This document shows, one piece after another, positions 46,968 to 55,277 of a stretch of DNA of 64,000 bases. How positions within the stretch are numbered: the first letter of the stretch is position 1; each line of letters begins with the position of its first letter. Under the pieces are notes generated by a model. The model searched no databases and was not told where the DNA came from. It worked only from the letters and a program-made list of their open reading frames with translations. This DNA is from JBLNCE01 sp050260415 (GTDB lineage: Bacteria; Bacillota; UBA4882; JAAYXC01), in the NCBI GenBank assembly GCA_050260415.1, contig JBLNCE010000111.1, positions 62,001 to 126,000 of the forward strand, given 5' to 3'. The translations under genes and the position numbers were made by a program.

Positions 46968-47540
46968 CTAGGGCACCAACTCTGCATGGTCACCATTTTT
47001 CACGCCGGCCGCATTCGCCTCGTCCGTGTCAAGATGCAGATCCATATCGAAGTCCGGCGAAACACGCACTAAAACACGCTCGAAGAGCACGGCGCGAGGA
47101 CCGGAGACACGAACCCGGATAAACTCCCTATCCTTAAGACCTAGTTTGGCGGCTTGCGATGATTCCAAATGTAAATGACGGTGGGCGACAATCACGCCCT
47201 CGTGTAATTCGACCTCGCCCGCCGGCCCCACCAGGCGTGCGCCGGGACTGCCGGCGAGATCGCCCGAATCACGCACCGGCGGATCAAGTCCTAGTATAAA
47301 TGCATCCGAACGCGAGACTTCGACCTGCGTTTGCCGACGGGCGGGACCTAGAACCCGAACTTTCGCAAAGGATCCCTTCGGGCCGTATACGGCAACGGTT
47401 TCCAGACAGGAAAACTGGCCCGGTTGCGTGAGTTGTTTTTGCGGGGTTAGCGTATGTCCCGGACCAAAGAGCCTTTCCACATCCTGTTGGGATAGATGCA
47501 AATGACGGGCGGAAATGCCAATCGGTAACAGTTCTGACAT
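46968..47540 (-). CDS. pduL: PduL-type phosphotransacylase
   Basis: 190 residues. Interconverts acyl-CoA and acyl phosphate (acetyl or propionyl) with a zinc site from paired histidine motifs, ISARHLHLS at the amino end and VAHRHLHL in the second half. MDLHLDTDEANA is also conserved. No microcompartment shell genes are nearby, so an acetate-forming role like that of Moorella PduL is likely. ATG 47540 has GGAGAGGGGA upstream. It follows tRNA-Trp. Confidence 0.93.
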   Translation of the reverse strand: MSELLPIGISARHLHLSQQDVERLFGPGHTLTPQKQLTQPGQFSCLETVAVYGPKGSFAKVRVLGPARRQTQVEVSRSDAFILGLDPPVRDSGDLAGSPGARLVGPAGEVELHEGVIVAHRHLHLESSQAAKLGLKDREFIRVRVSGPRAVLFERVLVRVSPDFDMDLHLDTDEANAAGVKNGDHAELVP

Positions 47541-47589
47541 CACTCAATCCCCTCTCCGGCCAAAAAAAAAGACCCTTTATCGGCGTATC

Positions 47590-47665
47590 TGGCAGGGGAG
47601 GCAGGAATTGAACCCGCAGCCACCGGTTTTGGAGACCGACGCTCTACCAATTGAGCTACTCCCCT
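47590..47665 (-). tRNA. tRNA-Trp (anticodon CCA)
   Basis: 76 bases including encoded CCA. Acceptor AGGGGAG/CTCCCCT, D arm GCTC...GAGC, anticodon arm TCGGT-CTCCAAA-ACCGG, T arm GCGGG-TTCAATT-CCTGC, discriminator G. Confidence 0.98.
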
Positions 47666-47681
47666 GCATATCAACGAGTTT

Positions 47682-47711
47682 ATTATAGCGGACGATCGGT
47701 GCGGCTGTCAA
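47682..47711 (-). promoter_or_regulatory. tRNA-Trp promoter
   Basis: Minus strand TTGACA (47706-47711), 18 bases, TATAAT (47682-47687), full consensus hexamers, 16 bases before the tRNA. It lies in the last codons of the upstream zinc-ribbon gene. Confidence 0.88.
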
Positions 47712-48444
47712 CCCCGGCCGCACCGCATAGAGATTCCGGCAATAACAAGCGCCCGCAGTTCTCGCACGTGGTCTGGGCTGGCTGCCGCGTGGCCCTTTCG
47801 ATCTCCGCTTGCGCCAGAGCGGTATGGCAGCCTCCACAGTTCCCCCGTTCGATGCGCACGAGGGCGCTGCCGGGATGACGGGCGTGAATACGTTCGTATT
47901 TTTCCCGATGCATCGCTGGTATCTCAAGCAGCAGCTTTTCCCTGGCGGTCTGGTAGTCCTGGTCGGACAAGGCCGCCTCTCCGGCAAGACGCGCATGTTC
48001 CCTGTCATACTCGGCAAGTTCGCGACGGGTTTTTTCCACCCTAGCCTTCGCGCTCTCCGCTCCGGCTTCCAGTCCCTCGATTTCCTCGACCAAGGACAGG
48101 TACGCTTCCTCAAGCTTGGCACGCTGAGCTCTTTCTTCCTCCACCCTGTGCTCGAGCTGTGTCAGCTCTTTGGGGTTAACAACCTCCCCACCGTAGAGTC
48201 TGGCCTCGACTTGCGCCAGTTTAGCCTCGAGTCCACGCAGATCCAACTCAGCTTGCTTGAATTTGCTCCTGGCGCAAGTCAACCTCTCCGCCAGCATTTT
48301 TTCCTGCCGGTCAGCTTCGTTGGCCGCATCTTGAAGTTCCTGGCGCAGAGCGGCGCCTTCGGACAGGCCGCGATCCCGCAAGATCTTGGCTTGTTTCTGA
48401 TCCAGGCCCTGCAATCTCCAAAGCAAACGCCAGTCTTCGTCCAT
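47683..48444 (-). CDS. Coiled-coil C4 zinc-ribbon protein (CT398/CdsZ-like)
   Basis: 253 residues. A long antiparallel coiled coil (about 15-180, rich in Glu, Ala, Leu, Arg) leads to the zinc ribbon GNCGGCHTAL ... CENCGRLLLP. NPKELTQLEHRVE is the conserved hairpin segment. The family is usually beside Nif3/DUF34, as here. Proposed roles involve protein-protein bridging; not proven in Bacillota. Confidence 0.88.
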   Translation of the reverse strand: MDEDWRLLWRLQGLDQKQAKILRDRGLSEGAALRQELQDAANEADRQEKMLAERLTCARSKFKQAELDLRGLEAKLAQVEARLYGGEVVNPKELTQLEHRVEEERAQRAKLEEAYLSLVEEIEGLEAGAESAKARVEKTRRELAEYDREHARLAGEAALSDQDYQTAREKLLLEIPAMHREKYERIHARHPGSALVRIERGNCGGCHTALAQAEIERATRQPAQTTCENCGRLLLPESLCGAAGVDSRTDRPL

Positions 48445-48671
48445 GCTTGCTCCTCACGCGGCGCCGGTAGACATCAAGTATAGATTCGACAAGAGGACGC
48501 CGTGTCCCTTCTTGGTATTCGGCCTAAGCTCTTCGCGGCCCATCCGGAATTGGATTGCGACCGTTTAACGGTATAGGCTACGTCTCTATCCGGAACCACA
48601 TGTCCGGCGAGATGGCGTTGTACCTTCGCCGTGTCACCGGAGATCGTACGGCAGGATCGAGGACGTTGCCT
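48445..48671. other. Intergenic region, no gene seen
   Basis: 227 bases between the zinc-ribbon gene and the Nif3 stop. An imperfect 14-bp hairpin (CCGGCGAGATGGCG with CGCCGTGTCACCGG, 48604-48640) is the only clear structure. It lies downstream of Nif3 and may end its transcript, but has no T-run. RNase P RNA, sometimes found near here, is absent. Confidence 0.4.
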
Positions 48672-49784
48672 CTAGGTCGCCGCGTAGCCGCGGCGGAAAG
48701 GATCATAGCCGTTCCGCGCCTGTACCAGCAGAAGTCCATGGCTGCGGGCAAAATCAGCGCATGCTTCCTCAAGGGCCGCGATCGCGGGTAGTTCCGTGCC
48801 GTAATGGGTGCCTACGATGAGAGTCAAGCCGTTTGACGCCGCCACCAGAGCTTCGTGGTGGGAGATCTCGGCGCCGAAGAGGAGGTCTGCCCCCATCTCC
48901 ACGGCTGCCTCGATGCATCCGCCCGCGGACCCGGGGCATACGGCTCCCGTCTCGACGATGCTTTCCGGCGCGCCCAAGACGGAAAGCGGCCCCAATCCCG
49001 ACGCGGCCAGCCGAGCCGCTATCTGACCCGCGGACGCGGGCGCGGTCAGCCTGCCAATCCTCCCTATACCCACCTCCGGCTCGGGCAAAGACAACGGCCA
49101 TACATCATAGACCATCATCTCATAGGGATGCTCGGCGCGCGCTGCATTCACCACTTTTTGCCATGCCGATTCAGGGCACGTGACTTCAATACGGGTTTCG
49201 GGCACCGCGCTTTCCAGGTTGGTAGCGCCGATAAAAGGTTTCGCCTCCCGCCCGGGGGTAAAGCGCCCAATCCCGGGGGCGGAGAAGCTGCATCCCTCGT
49301 ATTGCCCAAACACGCCCGCGCCCGCCAGTGCCATCGCCTTTCGTACGCGCTCCGCGTGTGATTCCGGCACATAGACCACTACTTTGGCCAACCGGCTACC
49401 GGACGGCTTGAGCGGCGTCATGCCGATTAGGCCCATCTGACGGCCGATGCGCGCGGCATGGCCCCTGGGTGATGCGTCAAGATTGGTATGTACCGCAAAT
49501 AGATTTAGTCCTTGACGCATGATCTTTTCCAGTAAAGCGGCGTCGGGATCCTTCATGCAGAACCGGCGGGTTTCGCGCCATGGAAACGGATGGTGGGTTA
49601 GCAACATCTGGCAGCCTTGCTCCACCGCCTCCTCCACCACTGCGGGCGTTACATCGAGGCTGAGCAGGACCCGGGTTATCGAGGCATCCGGATCCCCTAC
49701 GGTAAGGCCGGTATTGTCCCAGGACTCCGCCCAGCGTGGCGGAAAAGCTTCATCAAGAAAAGCCGTGAACTCCCTCAGCTTGAT
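48672..49784 (-). CDS. Nif3/DUF34-family metal-binding protein, apparent ATC start
   Basis: About 370 residues, the normal family length with the inserted PII-like domain. Conserved parts are WAESWDNTGLTVGDP, LLTHHPF and THYGTELPA, which bind a di-metal centre. The first conserved segment lies upstream of the earliest ATG/GTG/TTG (49640), and no standard start exists between it and the tRNA. ATC at 49784 is eight bases after GAGGAGG and gives IKLREFTAFLD, a normal beginning. CTG 49778 is an alternative. It follows the coiled-coil partner's usual pairing. Confidence 0.88.
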   Translation of the reverse strand: MKLREFTAFLDEAFPPRWAESWDNTGLTVGDPDASITRVLLSLDVTPAVVEEAVEQGCQMLLTHHPFPWRETRRFCMKDPDAALLEKIMRQGLNLFAVHTNLDASPRGHAARIGRQMGLIGMTPLKPSGSRLAKVVVYVPESHAERVRKAMALAGAGVFGQYEGCSFSAPGIGRFTPGREAKPFIGATNLESAVPETRIEVTCPESAWQKVVNAARAEHPYEMMVYDVWPLSLPEPEVGIGRIGRLTAPASAGQIAARLAASGLGPLSVLGAPESIVETGAVCPGSAGGCIEAAVEMGADLLFGAEISHHEALVAASNGLTLIVGTHYGTELPAIAALEEACADFARSHGLLLVQARNGYDPFRRGYAAT

Positions 49785-49814
49785 CCCCGTCGCCTCCTCT
49801 AGAACTTGGCGGGT

Positions 49815-49836
49815 AAAAAAAAAGCCGGCTGGCTTT
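49815..49836 (-). terminator. Terminator of CAU tRNA
   Basis: Minus strand AAAGCC-AGCC-GGCTTT with six further T residues (nine in all), ten bases after the tRNA CCA. The Nif3 ribosome binding site begins 16 bases later. Confidence 0.8.
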
Positions 49837-49845
49837 GGGGTCGTT

Positions 49846-49920
49846 TGGTGGGCCCACCTGGGTTCGAACCAGGGACCGATCGGTTATGAGCCGACTGCTC
49901 TACCGCTGAGCTATGGGCCC
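49846..49920 (-). tRNA. tRNA with CAU anticodon (Met elongator or Ile2)
   Basis: 75 bases with encoded CCA. Acceptor GGGCCCA/TGGGCCC, D arm GCTC...GAGC, anticodon arm GTCGG-CTCATAA-CCGAT, T arm CCTGG-TTCGAAC-CCAGG, discriminator A. It is not an initiator (no mismatched first pair). Whether it is elongator Met or lysidine-modified Ile2 cannot be settled by eye. Confidence 0.96.
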
Positions 49921-49938
49921 GCGCGCGTGTGCTAATTA

Positions 49939-49967
49939 ATTGTAGCTCAGATTAGCGCCCGGCGCAA
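49939..49967 (-). promoter_or_regulatory. CAU tRNA promoter
   Basis: Minus strand TTGCGC (49962-49967), 17 bases, TACAAT (49939-49944), 18 bases before the mature tRNA. Confidence 0.7.
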
Positions 49968-49972
49968 GGGGG

Positions 49973-51091
49973 CTATTCGATGAAATCCTTGAGCTGCTTG
50001 CTACGGCTTGGATGCCTGAGCTTTCGCAGGGCTTTGGCCTCGATCTGGCGGATGCGTTCCCGCGTCACCCCAAAGTACTGACCAACTTCCTCGAGGGTCC
50101 GCGCCCGCCCGTCTTCAAGCCCGAATCTTAGACGTAATACCTTCTTCTCCCGGGTGGTAAGAGTATCCAGCACTTCCTCGAGTTTTTCCTTGAGCAGCCG
50201 AAAAGAGGCGGCTTCGGCAGGCGCGGGCGCATCATGGTCCTCGATGAAGTCACCCAGGTGGCTGTCCTCTTCTTCACCGATGGGTGTCTCCAAGGAGACC
50301 GGCTCTTGGGCAATCTTGATGATCTCCCGCACGCGGTCGACGCCCATCTCCATCTCGGCGGCAATCTCCTCGGCCGTCGGTTCACGCCCAAGTACCTGCA
50401 CCAGTTGGCGCGAGACGCGGTTGAATTTGTTGATCGTCTCCACCATGTGCACTGGGATGCGAATTGTCCGGGCTTGATCGGCAATTGCCCGGGTGATTGC
50501 CTGGCGAATCCACCAAGTCGCATAGGTGCTGAACTTGTATCCTTTGCGGTAATCAAATTTCTCGACGGCTTTGATCAAGCCGAGATTACCTTCTTGGATC
50601 AGATCCAGGAAAAGCATGCCCCGGCCCACGTAGCGTTTGGCGATGCTGACCACGAGGCGTAGATTGGCCTCAGCCAACCGGCGCTTGGCATTTTCATCAC
50701 CCTGCTCGACCCGTTTGGCCAGATCGACTTCTTCCGCCGCGCTGAGCAAAGGCACGCGCCCGATCTCTTTGAGATACATCCGCACCGGGTCGTCGAGCGC
50801 TATTCCCTTGGGCAACGTGAGGTCGATCTCGACCTCATCCTCGGCGGGCGAGAAATTTGCGGGAGGATCGAGTTCGGTTTCGGCCGTCTCCGGAACGATG
50901 TCTACGCCATTGCTGGAAAGGGCTTCATAGACCTCATCAATTTGCTCGGGCGACAATTCGACTTGATCCAAGGTATCCATGATTTCCCGGTAAGTGATAA
51001 GGCCTTTCCGCTTACCCTTCGCCAGGAGTTCCTTTATCGCGGAGATGTTGACGATCTCCAACTCCTTGCCTTTCTCCACGTCTCGTTCCAT
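49973..51091 (-). CDS. rpoD: RNA polymerase primary sigma factor
   Basis: 372-residue sigma-70/SigA. Region 1.1 is short; region 1.2 starts [19 protein letters not shown]; region 2 has [19 protein letters not shown] and [13 protein letters not shown]; region 4 has [21 protein letters not shown]. The dGTPase-dnaG-rpoD order is typical of clostridia. GGGGAGG touches the ATG, an awkward spacing; GTG four codons later is another option. Confidence 0.98.
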   Translation of the reverse strand: MERDVEKGKELEIVNISAIKELLAKGKRKGLITYREIMDTLDQVELSPEQIDEVYEALSSNGVDIVPETAETELDPPANFSPAEDEVEIDLTLPKGIALDDPVRMYLKEIGRVPLLSAAEEVDLAKRVEQGDENAKRRLAEANLRLVVSIAKRYVGRGMLFLDLIQEGNLGLIKAVEKFDYRKGYKFSTYATWWIRQAITRAIADQARTIRIPVHMVETINKFNRVSRQLVQVLGREPTAEEIAAEMEMGVDRVREIIKIAQEPVSLETPIGEEEDSHLGDFIEDHDAPAPAEAASFRLLKEKLEEVLDTLTTREKKVLRLRFGLEDGRARTLEEVGQYFGVTRERIRQIEAKALRKLRHPSRSKQLKDFIE

Positions 51092-51168
51092 CCTCCCCGG
51101 GTGCTCTCAACAAAGCTTCAACGGAGAGCATCGCGATCAACACCATCTCTACGCGGGCGCATGTTGAT

Positions 51169-52980
51169 CTAGATCCCGATGAAGCCCGAATCTTCCTTAT
51201 GGCGCGCCAGTTCATGTTGAAGCGCCATGTAGCGGCGCATCAGCGTCGCTCGATCGTCGCCGTTTCCGGGAGAATCGATCTCGGCCTGTAGTTCTTGCAG
51301 TTCACGCCTGATGGCAGCGACCTTGATCCGGCGGACGTATTCGGGCAGTGATTCCGGACGCAACGGCGGTCCATATTCCCCGGCCGCCGCCGCCAGCAAC
51401 TCCAGCAAGACCGGCCGGCTTTCCTCGGAAACTTGCTCAACGAGATCATTCGCGGTAAAATTAGCCGGCTGGCGCAGCATAAGAGCAAATATATCACGCA
51501 AGGGCCCATGCGAGAAATCCTCGGCGTTTAGCTCTTCTCTTATTCGCGCTATAAGCGAGTATTCCTTCAGGATGGTGCGTAAAAGTTCCTTTTCCACCGC
51601 ATTCGGACTTGAATCCTGGGTAAGTATATCGCAACGATTAGTATTACTATCTTGACGGGCATTATCCATTATGTGGCGTTCCTTCCTTCTGTTTCGGAGG
51701 TAGACTGCCAGATCGGAGGCGACGAGTTCTTCATGGATATGCAAGTGGCGGGCCACTTGCCGAATGTAGCCATCGCGCGCCGAGGCCGAGGAGACTTCCG
51801 CCAACGCCGGCAGGCAAGCCTTGACACCAGCCGCCCTGCTCTCGGGATCGACCGGGTTGACAGCCGCAAGCGCCCGCGAGAGCAAGAACTCGGTGAGTGG
51901 TAATGATGCCGCCACTAGGCTCCCAAAGGATTCCACTCCCTGTTGGCGCAAGAGTTCGTCCGGGTCTTGCCCCGGAGGCATCACCGCCACCCGTACTTCC
52001 AGCCCGGCGCGGCGCGCTATTTCCAGGCCCCGCACGGTGGCGGTCTGACCGGCCGTATCCCCATCATAGGCGATGACAATCTGCGGCGCGAACCTCTTCA
52101 GGAGTTCGGCCTGCGTCTCGGAGATGGCCGTGCCCAAGGTGGCGATGACATTGCCGTATCCGGCCTTTTGGGCCGCGATGGCGTCAAAGTAGCCCTCGAC
52201 GATAATGGCCACTCCCGCGCGTCTGATCGCTTCGCGTGCCAGGTGGAGAGCATACAGGAAGCGTCCCTTGTTGAACAGTTCGGATTCCGGCGAATTCAAG
52301 TACTTTGGCTGCTGGCCAGGGCCGAGGCCGCGGCCCCCGAAACCTACCACCCGATCCCGAAGGTCTATGAGGGGAAAGATCAATCGATCGCGAAACCGGT
52401 CGATATAGCCCGCGGCCGTAGGTATAACCAGGCCGATTGCGGCCGCGTCCTCGAGGCGGCACCCATACCGCCTCAGTACTTGGACGAGCGTGCGCGGGCC
52501 GCTCGGCGCGTAACCGAGCCGAAAGCGATCTAGAACGGAAGAATCCAAGCCGCGCGCCGCCAAGTACTGACGTCCGCGCGCTCCGGTCTGCGGAGCGGCC
52601 AGGGCGCGGCGATAGATCTCCGCCGCCATGGCGTTCAGTCGGAGCAGTCCGTTTCGGCGCTTCTCGCGTTCGGCCTCTTCCGGGGTATGGGCTTCCCACT
52701 TGAGACCGGCCCGTTCCGCAAGTAGTCTTGCCGAGGAGAGGAAATCCAACCCCTCCAAGCGCATGACGAACTCAAAGACGTCCCCGCTTGCCTTGCACCC
52801 AAAACAATAAAAAAACTGGCCTTCGGGATTGACGCTGAAAGACGGCGTTTTCTCTTGGTGGAATGGGCATAAGCCTACGAATCTCCGGCCGTTCTTGCGG
52901 AGCGGGACATACTCCCCGACCAGCCTGACTAAGTCCGTCTTGGCCCGAATCTCTTCGATTATTTCCGCCCTCGCCGCCAT
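51169..52980 (-). CDS. dnaG: DNA primase
   Basis: 603 residues. Zinc-binding domain with Cys38, His41, Cys59 and Cys62 (CPFH ... CFGC). RNA polymerase core with VEGYFDAIAAQKAGY and the TOPRIM aspartates in YDGDTAGQ. The carboxyl third interacts with DnaB helicase. It makes primers for replication. It lies 77 bases before rpoD, probably co-transcribed with it. Confidence 0.98.
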   Translation of the reverse strand: MAARAEIIEEIRAKTDLVRLVGEYVPLRKNGRRFVGLCPFHQEKTPSFSVNPEGQFFYCFGCKASGDVFEFVMRLEGLDFLSSARLLAERAGLKWEAHTPEEAEREKRRNGLLRLNAMAAEIYRRALAAPQTGARGRQYLAARGLDSSVLDRFRLGYAPSGPRTLVQVLRRYGCRLEDAAAIGLVIPTAAGYIDRFRDRLIFPLIDLRDRVVGFGGRGLGPGQQPKYLNSPESELFNKGRFLYALHLAREAIRRAGVAIIVEGYFDAIAAQKAGYGNVIATLGTAISETQAELLKRFAPQIVIAYDGDTAGQTATVRGLEIARRAGLEVRVAVMPPGQDPDELLRQQGVESFGSLVAASLPLTEFLLSRALAAVNPVDPESRAAGVKACLPALAEVSSASARDGYIRQVARHLHIHEELVASDLAVYLRNRRKERHIMDNARQDSNTNRCDILTQDSSPNAVEKELLRTILKEYSLIARIREELNAEDFSHGPLRDIFALMLRQPANFTANDLVEQVSEESRPVLLELLAAAAGEYGPPLRPESLPEYVRRIKVAAIRRELQELQAEIDSPGNGDDRATLMRRYMALQHELARHKEDSGFIGI

Positions 52981-53108
52981 GTCTCCACCCCCCGGATTTC
53001 GAAAGTACTTTGACTAGCCGGAGCTTTGGCCCAAATCACAAACGGCGTAAGCCCCAGGAGCTTGATGTCTTGGCGTTCACTTTCGAAATCTCGGTTTACG
53101 ACCGTGCT

Positions 53109-54104
53109 TCACCCCGCCCAGCTTGAGGGGACGAAGATCCGATTGAACTCCGCAATGGCAAAACGATCGGTCATGCCGGCAATATAGTCGGCCACGCGTC
53201 TCTGGATATCGTCCGCTCCATCCTCGGGCAGCTCTTCCGCGTGGGAAACGTGGTGCTCAAAGAGCGCACGCAGCATGAGAGAGACCTTTGCCTCTTCGAG
53301 CTTGGCCGCGGAGCCGATATAGACGCGGTCAAAAAGGAACTCACGCAACGCGGTGGTAGCCTGCTCCATAACGTCGCTCTGGCGAACTTCGCCGGCGGCA
53401 AGACTGGTCTCGACAAGATCGGAGATCCAGTTGTTCAAGCGTTTGCTGTAAGTGGATCCCAGGACAGCGACCAAATCCCGCGGCAGGTCTTCTTCAGCCA
53501 GAATACCGGCGCGGATGGCATCGTCGATATCGTGATTGAGGTAGGCGATGCGGTCGGCCAGCCTCACGATCCGCCCTTCCCAGGTTGATGGGATCTGGTC
53601 CCCGGTATGCCTGAGGATTCCATCGCGGACTTCCCAGGTGAGGTTGAGACCAAGAAAAGAATGCTCGGTGCGCTCTAGATAATCGACCACGCGCAAGCTT
53701 TGCTCGTTATGGCGAAAGCCCGCATGCAGCAGCGAGTCCAGAGCGGTTTCGCCGGCGTGTCCAAAGGGCGTATGGCCAAGGTCATGCCCCAGCGCGATTG
53801 CTTCCGTCAAGTCCGTGTTCAGCCTGAGCAAGCGCGCCATCGTACGGGCGACCTGCGCGACTTCAAGGGTATGCGTAAGGCGTGTTCGATAATGATCCCC
53901 CTCGGGGGCCAGGAAAACCTGCGTCTTGTGCCCCAATCTTCGGAAGGCTTTGGCATGGAGAATCCGGTCGCGATCGCGTTGAAAACATGTGCGCCAAGGA
54001 CAGGGAGGCTCGGGAAGACGCCTGCCCTTGGAAGCACGGCTGCGGGTTGCCTCCGGAGATAGAGTGTGTTCTTCTTCGTTCTCCAGCCGCGCACGACCAT
54101 CCAA
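53109..54104 (-). CDS. Deoxyguanosinetriphosphate triphosphohydrolase-like protein
   Basis: 331-residue HD-domain enzyme that hydrolyses dNTPs to nucleoside and triphosphate. HD motif residues appear in RTRLTHTLEVAQ and ALGHDLGHTPFGHAGE; FRRLGHKTQVF precedes them, and RIVRLADRIAYLNHDIDDA carries the final Asp. TTG 54104 has CAGGAGG nine bases upstream; the open frame to 54422 is antisense to the divergent gene. It affects dNTP pools next to the primase gene. Confidence 0.94.
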   Translation of the reverse strand: MDGRARLENEEEHTLSPEATRSRASKGRRLPEPPCPWRTCFQRDRDRILHAKAFRRLGHKTQVFLAPEGDHYRTRLTHTLEVAQVARTMARLLRLNTDLTEAIALGHDLGHTPFGHAGETALDSLLHAGFRHNEQSLRVVDYLERTEHSFLGLNLTWEVRDGILRHTGDQIPSTWEGRIVRLADRIAYLNHDIDDAIRAGILAEEDLPRDLVAVLGSTYSKRLNNWISDLVETSLAAGEVRQSDVMEQATTALREFLFDRVYIGSAAKLEEAKVSLMLRALFEHHVSHAEELPEDGADDIQRRVADYIAGMTDRFAIAEFNRIFVPSSWAG

Positions 54105-54120
54105 CTGGACCGGCCTCCTG

Positions 54121-54150
54121 TTGTCCGGAATCTGAGAAACATGGTATAAT
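54121..54150 (+). promoter_or_regulatory. Promoter of quinate-dehydrogenase-like gene
   Basis: TTGTCC (54121-54126), 18 bases, TATAAT (54145-54150), about 94 bases before the ATG at 54244. It lies between divergent genes. Confidence 0.65.
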
Positions 54151-54243
54151 TGCCCCATAGATCTATGTGGAGCGTTTTGCCGCGGGAAATCCAGCACTTG
54201 CATGGAAACGGGCTCCGTTCCATATAGCGCGGGGGCGGTTTGG

Positions 54244-55155
54244 ATGAAGCGCGTTGTCAGCGTCAGCATAGGCTCGGCGAAGAGAAACCACCGCGTGGAA
54301 CTCGAGGTTCTCGGCCAAACGATCAGCCTGGAACGTATCGGCACGGATGGAGACCTCGATCGCGCCCGTGCCATCATGGCCGAGCTCGACGGCAAGGTCG
54401 ACGCGATCGGCCTGGGCGGCATCAGCTTCTATCTGTATGCCGGCGGTAGACGCTACGTGCTCCGCGATGCGCTCCGTCTCGTTTCCCACGTCAAGCGCAC
54501 ACCGGTCCTGGACGGCAGCGGGATCAAGAACACCCTCGAAGCACGGCTGCCGAAAGCGGTGGAAGATGCTTGCGGTTTTAGTCTGGCCGGGCAGACGTGC
54601 CTCATGGTGAATACGGTCGAGCGCTACGCCCTCGCTAAAGCCCTGGTTGAAAGCGGGTGCCGTATGACGTTCGGCGATCTGATCTTCTCCTTCGGGCTGC
54701 CGTTTCCGCTGTATTCCCTACGCGCCATCGATGGCCTCGGGCGCATGGTCCTACCCCTCGCCGTGCATCTGCCCTTCAAGATGCTGTATCCCACGGGCAA
54801 GGAACAAGAACAACAAATCGCCTCGAGCGCCACACGTTTCCTGGCCGGGGCCAAGGTGATCGCCGGCGATTATCACTATATTCGCCGGCATATGCCCCTC
54901 GACATGGGTGGCAAGGTCGTCATCACCAACACGGTCACCGAAGCGGACCGCGTACAACTGGCCGAACGTGGCGTGTCTTGGCTGGCGACCGCGAGCCCCG
55001 ATTTTGCCGGACGTTCTTTCGCCACCAACGTCCTCGAGGCGTTAATTGTGGCGGTATCAGGCCGTAACCCGGAAGAACTGAAAGCCGAGGATTTTTACGA
55101 CTACGCCATGAAACTCGGTATCCAACCGCGTATTGAACGGCTTTCTGCCCAATAG
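54244..55155 (+). CDS. Uncharacterised protein annotated as quinate 5-dehydrogenase
   Basis: 303 residues. Begins KRVVSVSIGSAKRNHRVELE; contains DAIGLGGISFYLYAGGRRY, LMVNTVERYALAKALVESG and ITNTVTEADRVQLAERGV, a nucleotide-binding-like carboxyl half. Proteins of this kind in Moorella and Desulfotomaculum relatives carry the database name quinate 5-dehydrogenase, which I regard as weakly founded. A hypothesis is an NAD(P)-linked reductase. ATG 54244 fits the conserved start. It is transcribed alone, against its neighbours. Confidence 0.75.
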   Translation: MKRVVSVSIGSAKRNHRVELEVLGQTISLERIGTDGDLDRARAIMAELDGKVDAIGLGGISFYLYAGGRRYVLRDALRLVSHVKRTPVLDGSGIKNTLEARLPKAVEDACGFSLAGQTCLMVNTVERYALAKALVESGCRMTFGDLIFSFGLPFPLYSLRAIDGLGRMVLPLAVHLPFKMLYPTGKEQEQQIASSATRFLAGAKVIAGDYHYIRRHMPLDMGGKVVITNTVTEADRVQLAERGVSWLATASPDFAGRSFATNVLEALIVAVSGRNPEELKAEDFYDYAMKLGIQPRIERLSAQ

Positions 55156-55185
55156 GCAACGACTTTAAGCCTTGCGCAGCAAATG

Positions 55186-55243
55186 CCGGGGAAACCGCGT
55201 TGGCTTAACACGGTTTCCCCGGAAGACAGGCTTGAATAAGCCT
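55186..55243. terminator. Two hairpins between convergent genes
   Basis: A perfect 12-bp stem CCGGGGAAACCG / CGGTTTCCCCGG with a 13-base loop (55186-55222) is followed by AGGCTT-GAAT-AAGCCT (55228-55243). They separate the + strand gene ending at 55155 from the rodZ-like gene ending at 55278. T-runs are poor. Confidence 0.55.
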
Positions 55244-55277
55244 TGCATATGATTCCCCCACGGACGGCTTCCAGGTT

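Noticed and set aside
48445..48671. RNase P RNA (rnpB) in the Nif3/zinc-ribbon gap
   Set aside because: The gap is too short, and I find no GAGGAAAGTCC or ACAGAA-type core on either strand.
49846..49920. Calling the CAU tRNA as initiator fMet
   Set aside because: The first acceptor pair is a normal G-C and the anticodon stem lacks the three G-C pairs of initiators; only Met elongator or Ile2 remain.
53109..54422. 437-residue reading of the dGTPase gene
   Set aside because: The first 105 residues overlap the divergent gene and its promoter and are of low quality. TTG 54104 has CAGGAGG and gives the family length.
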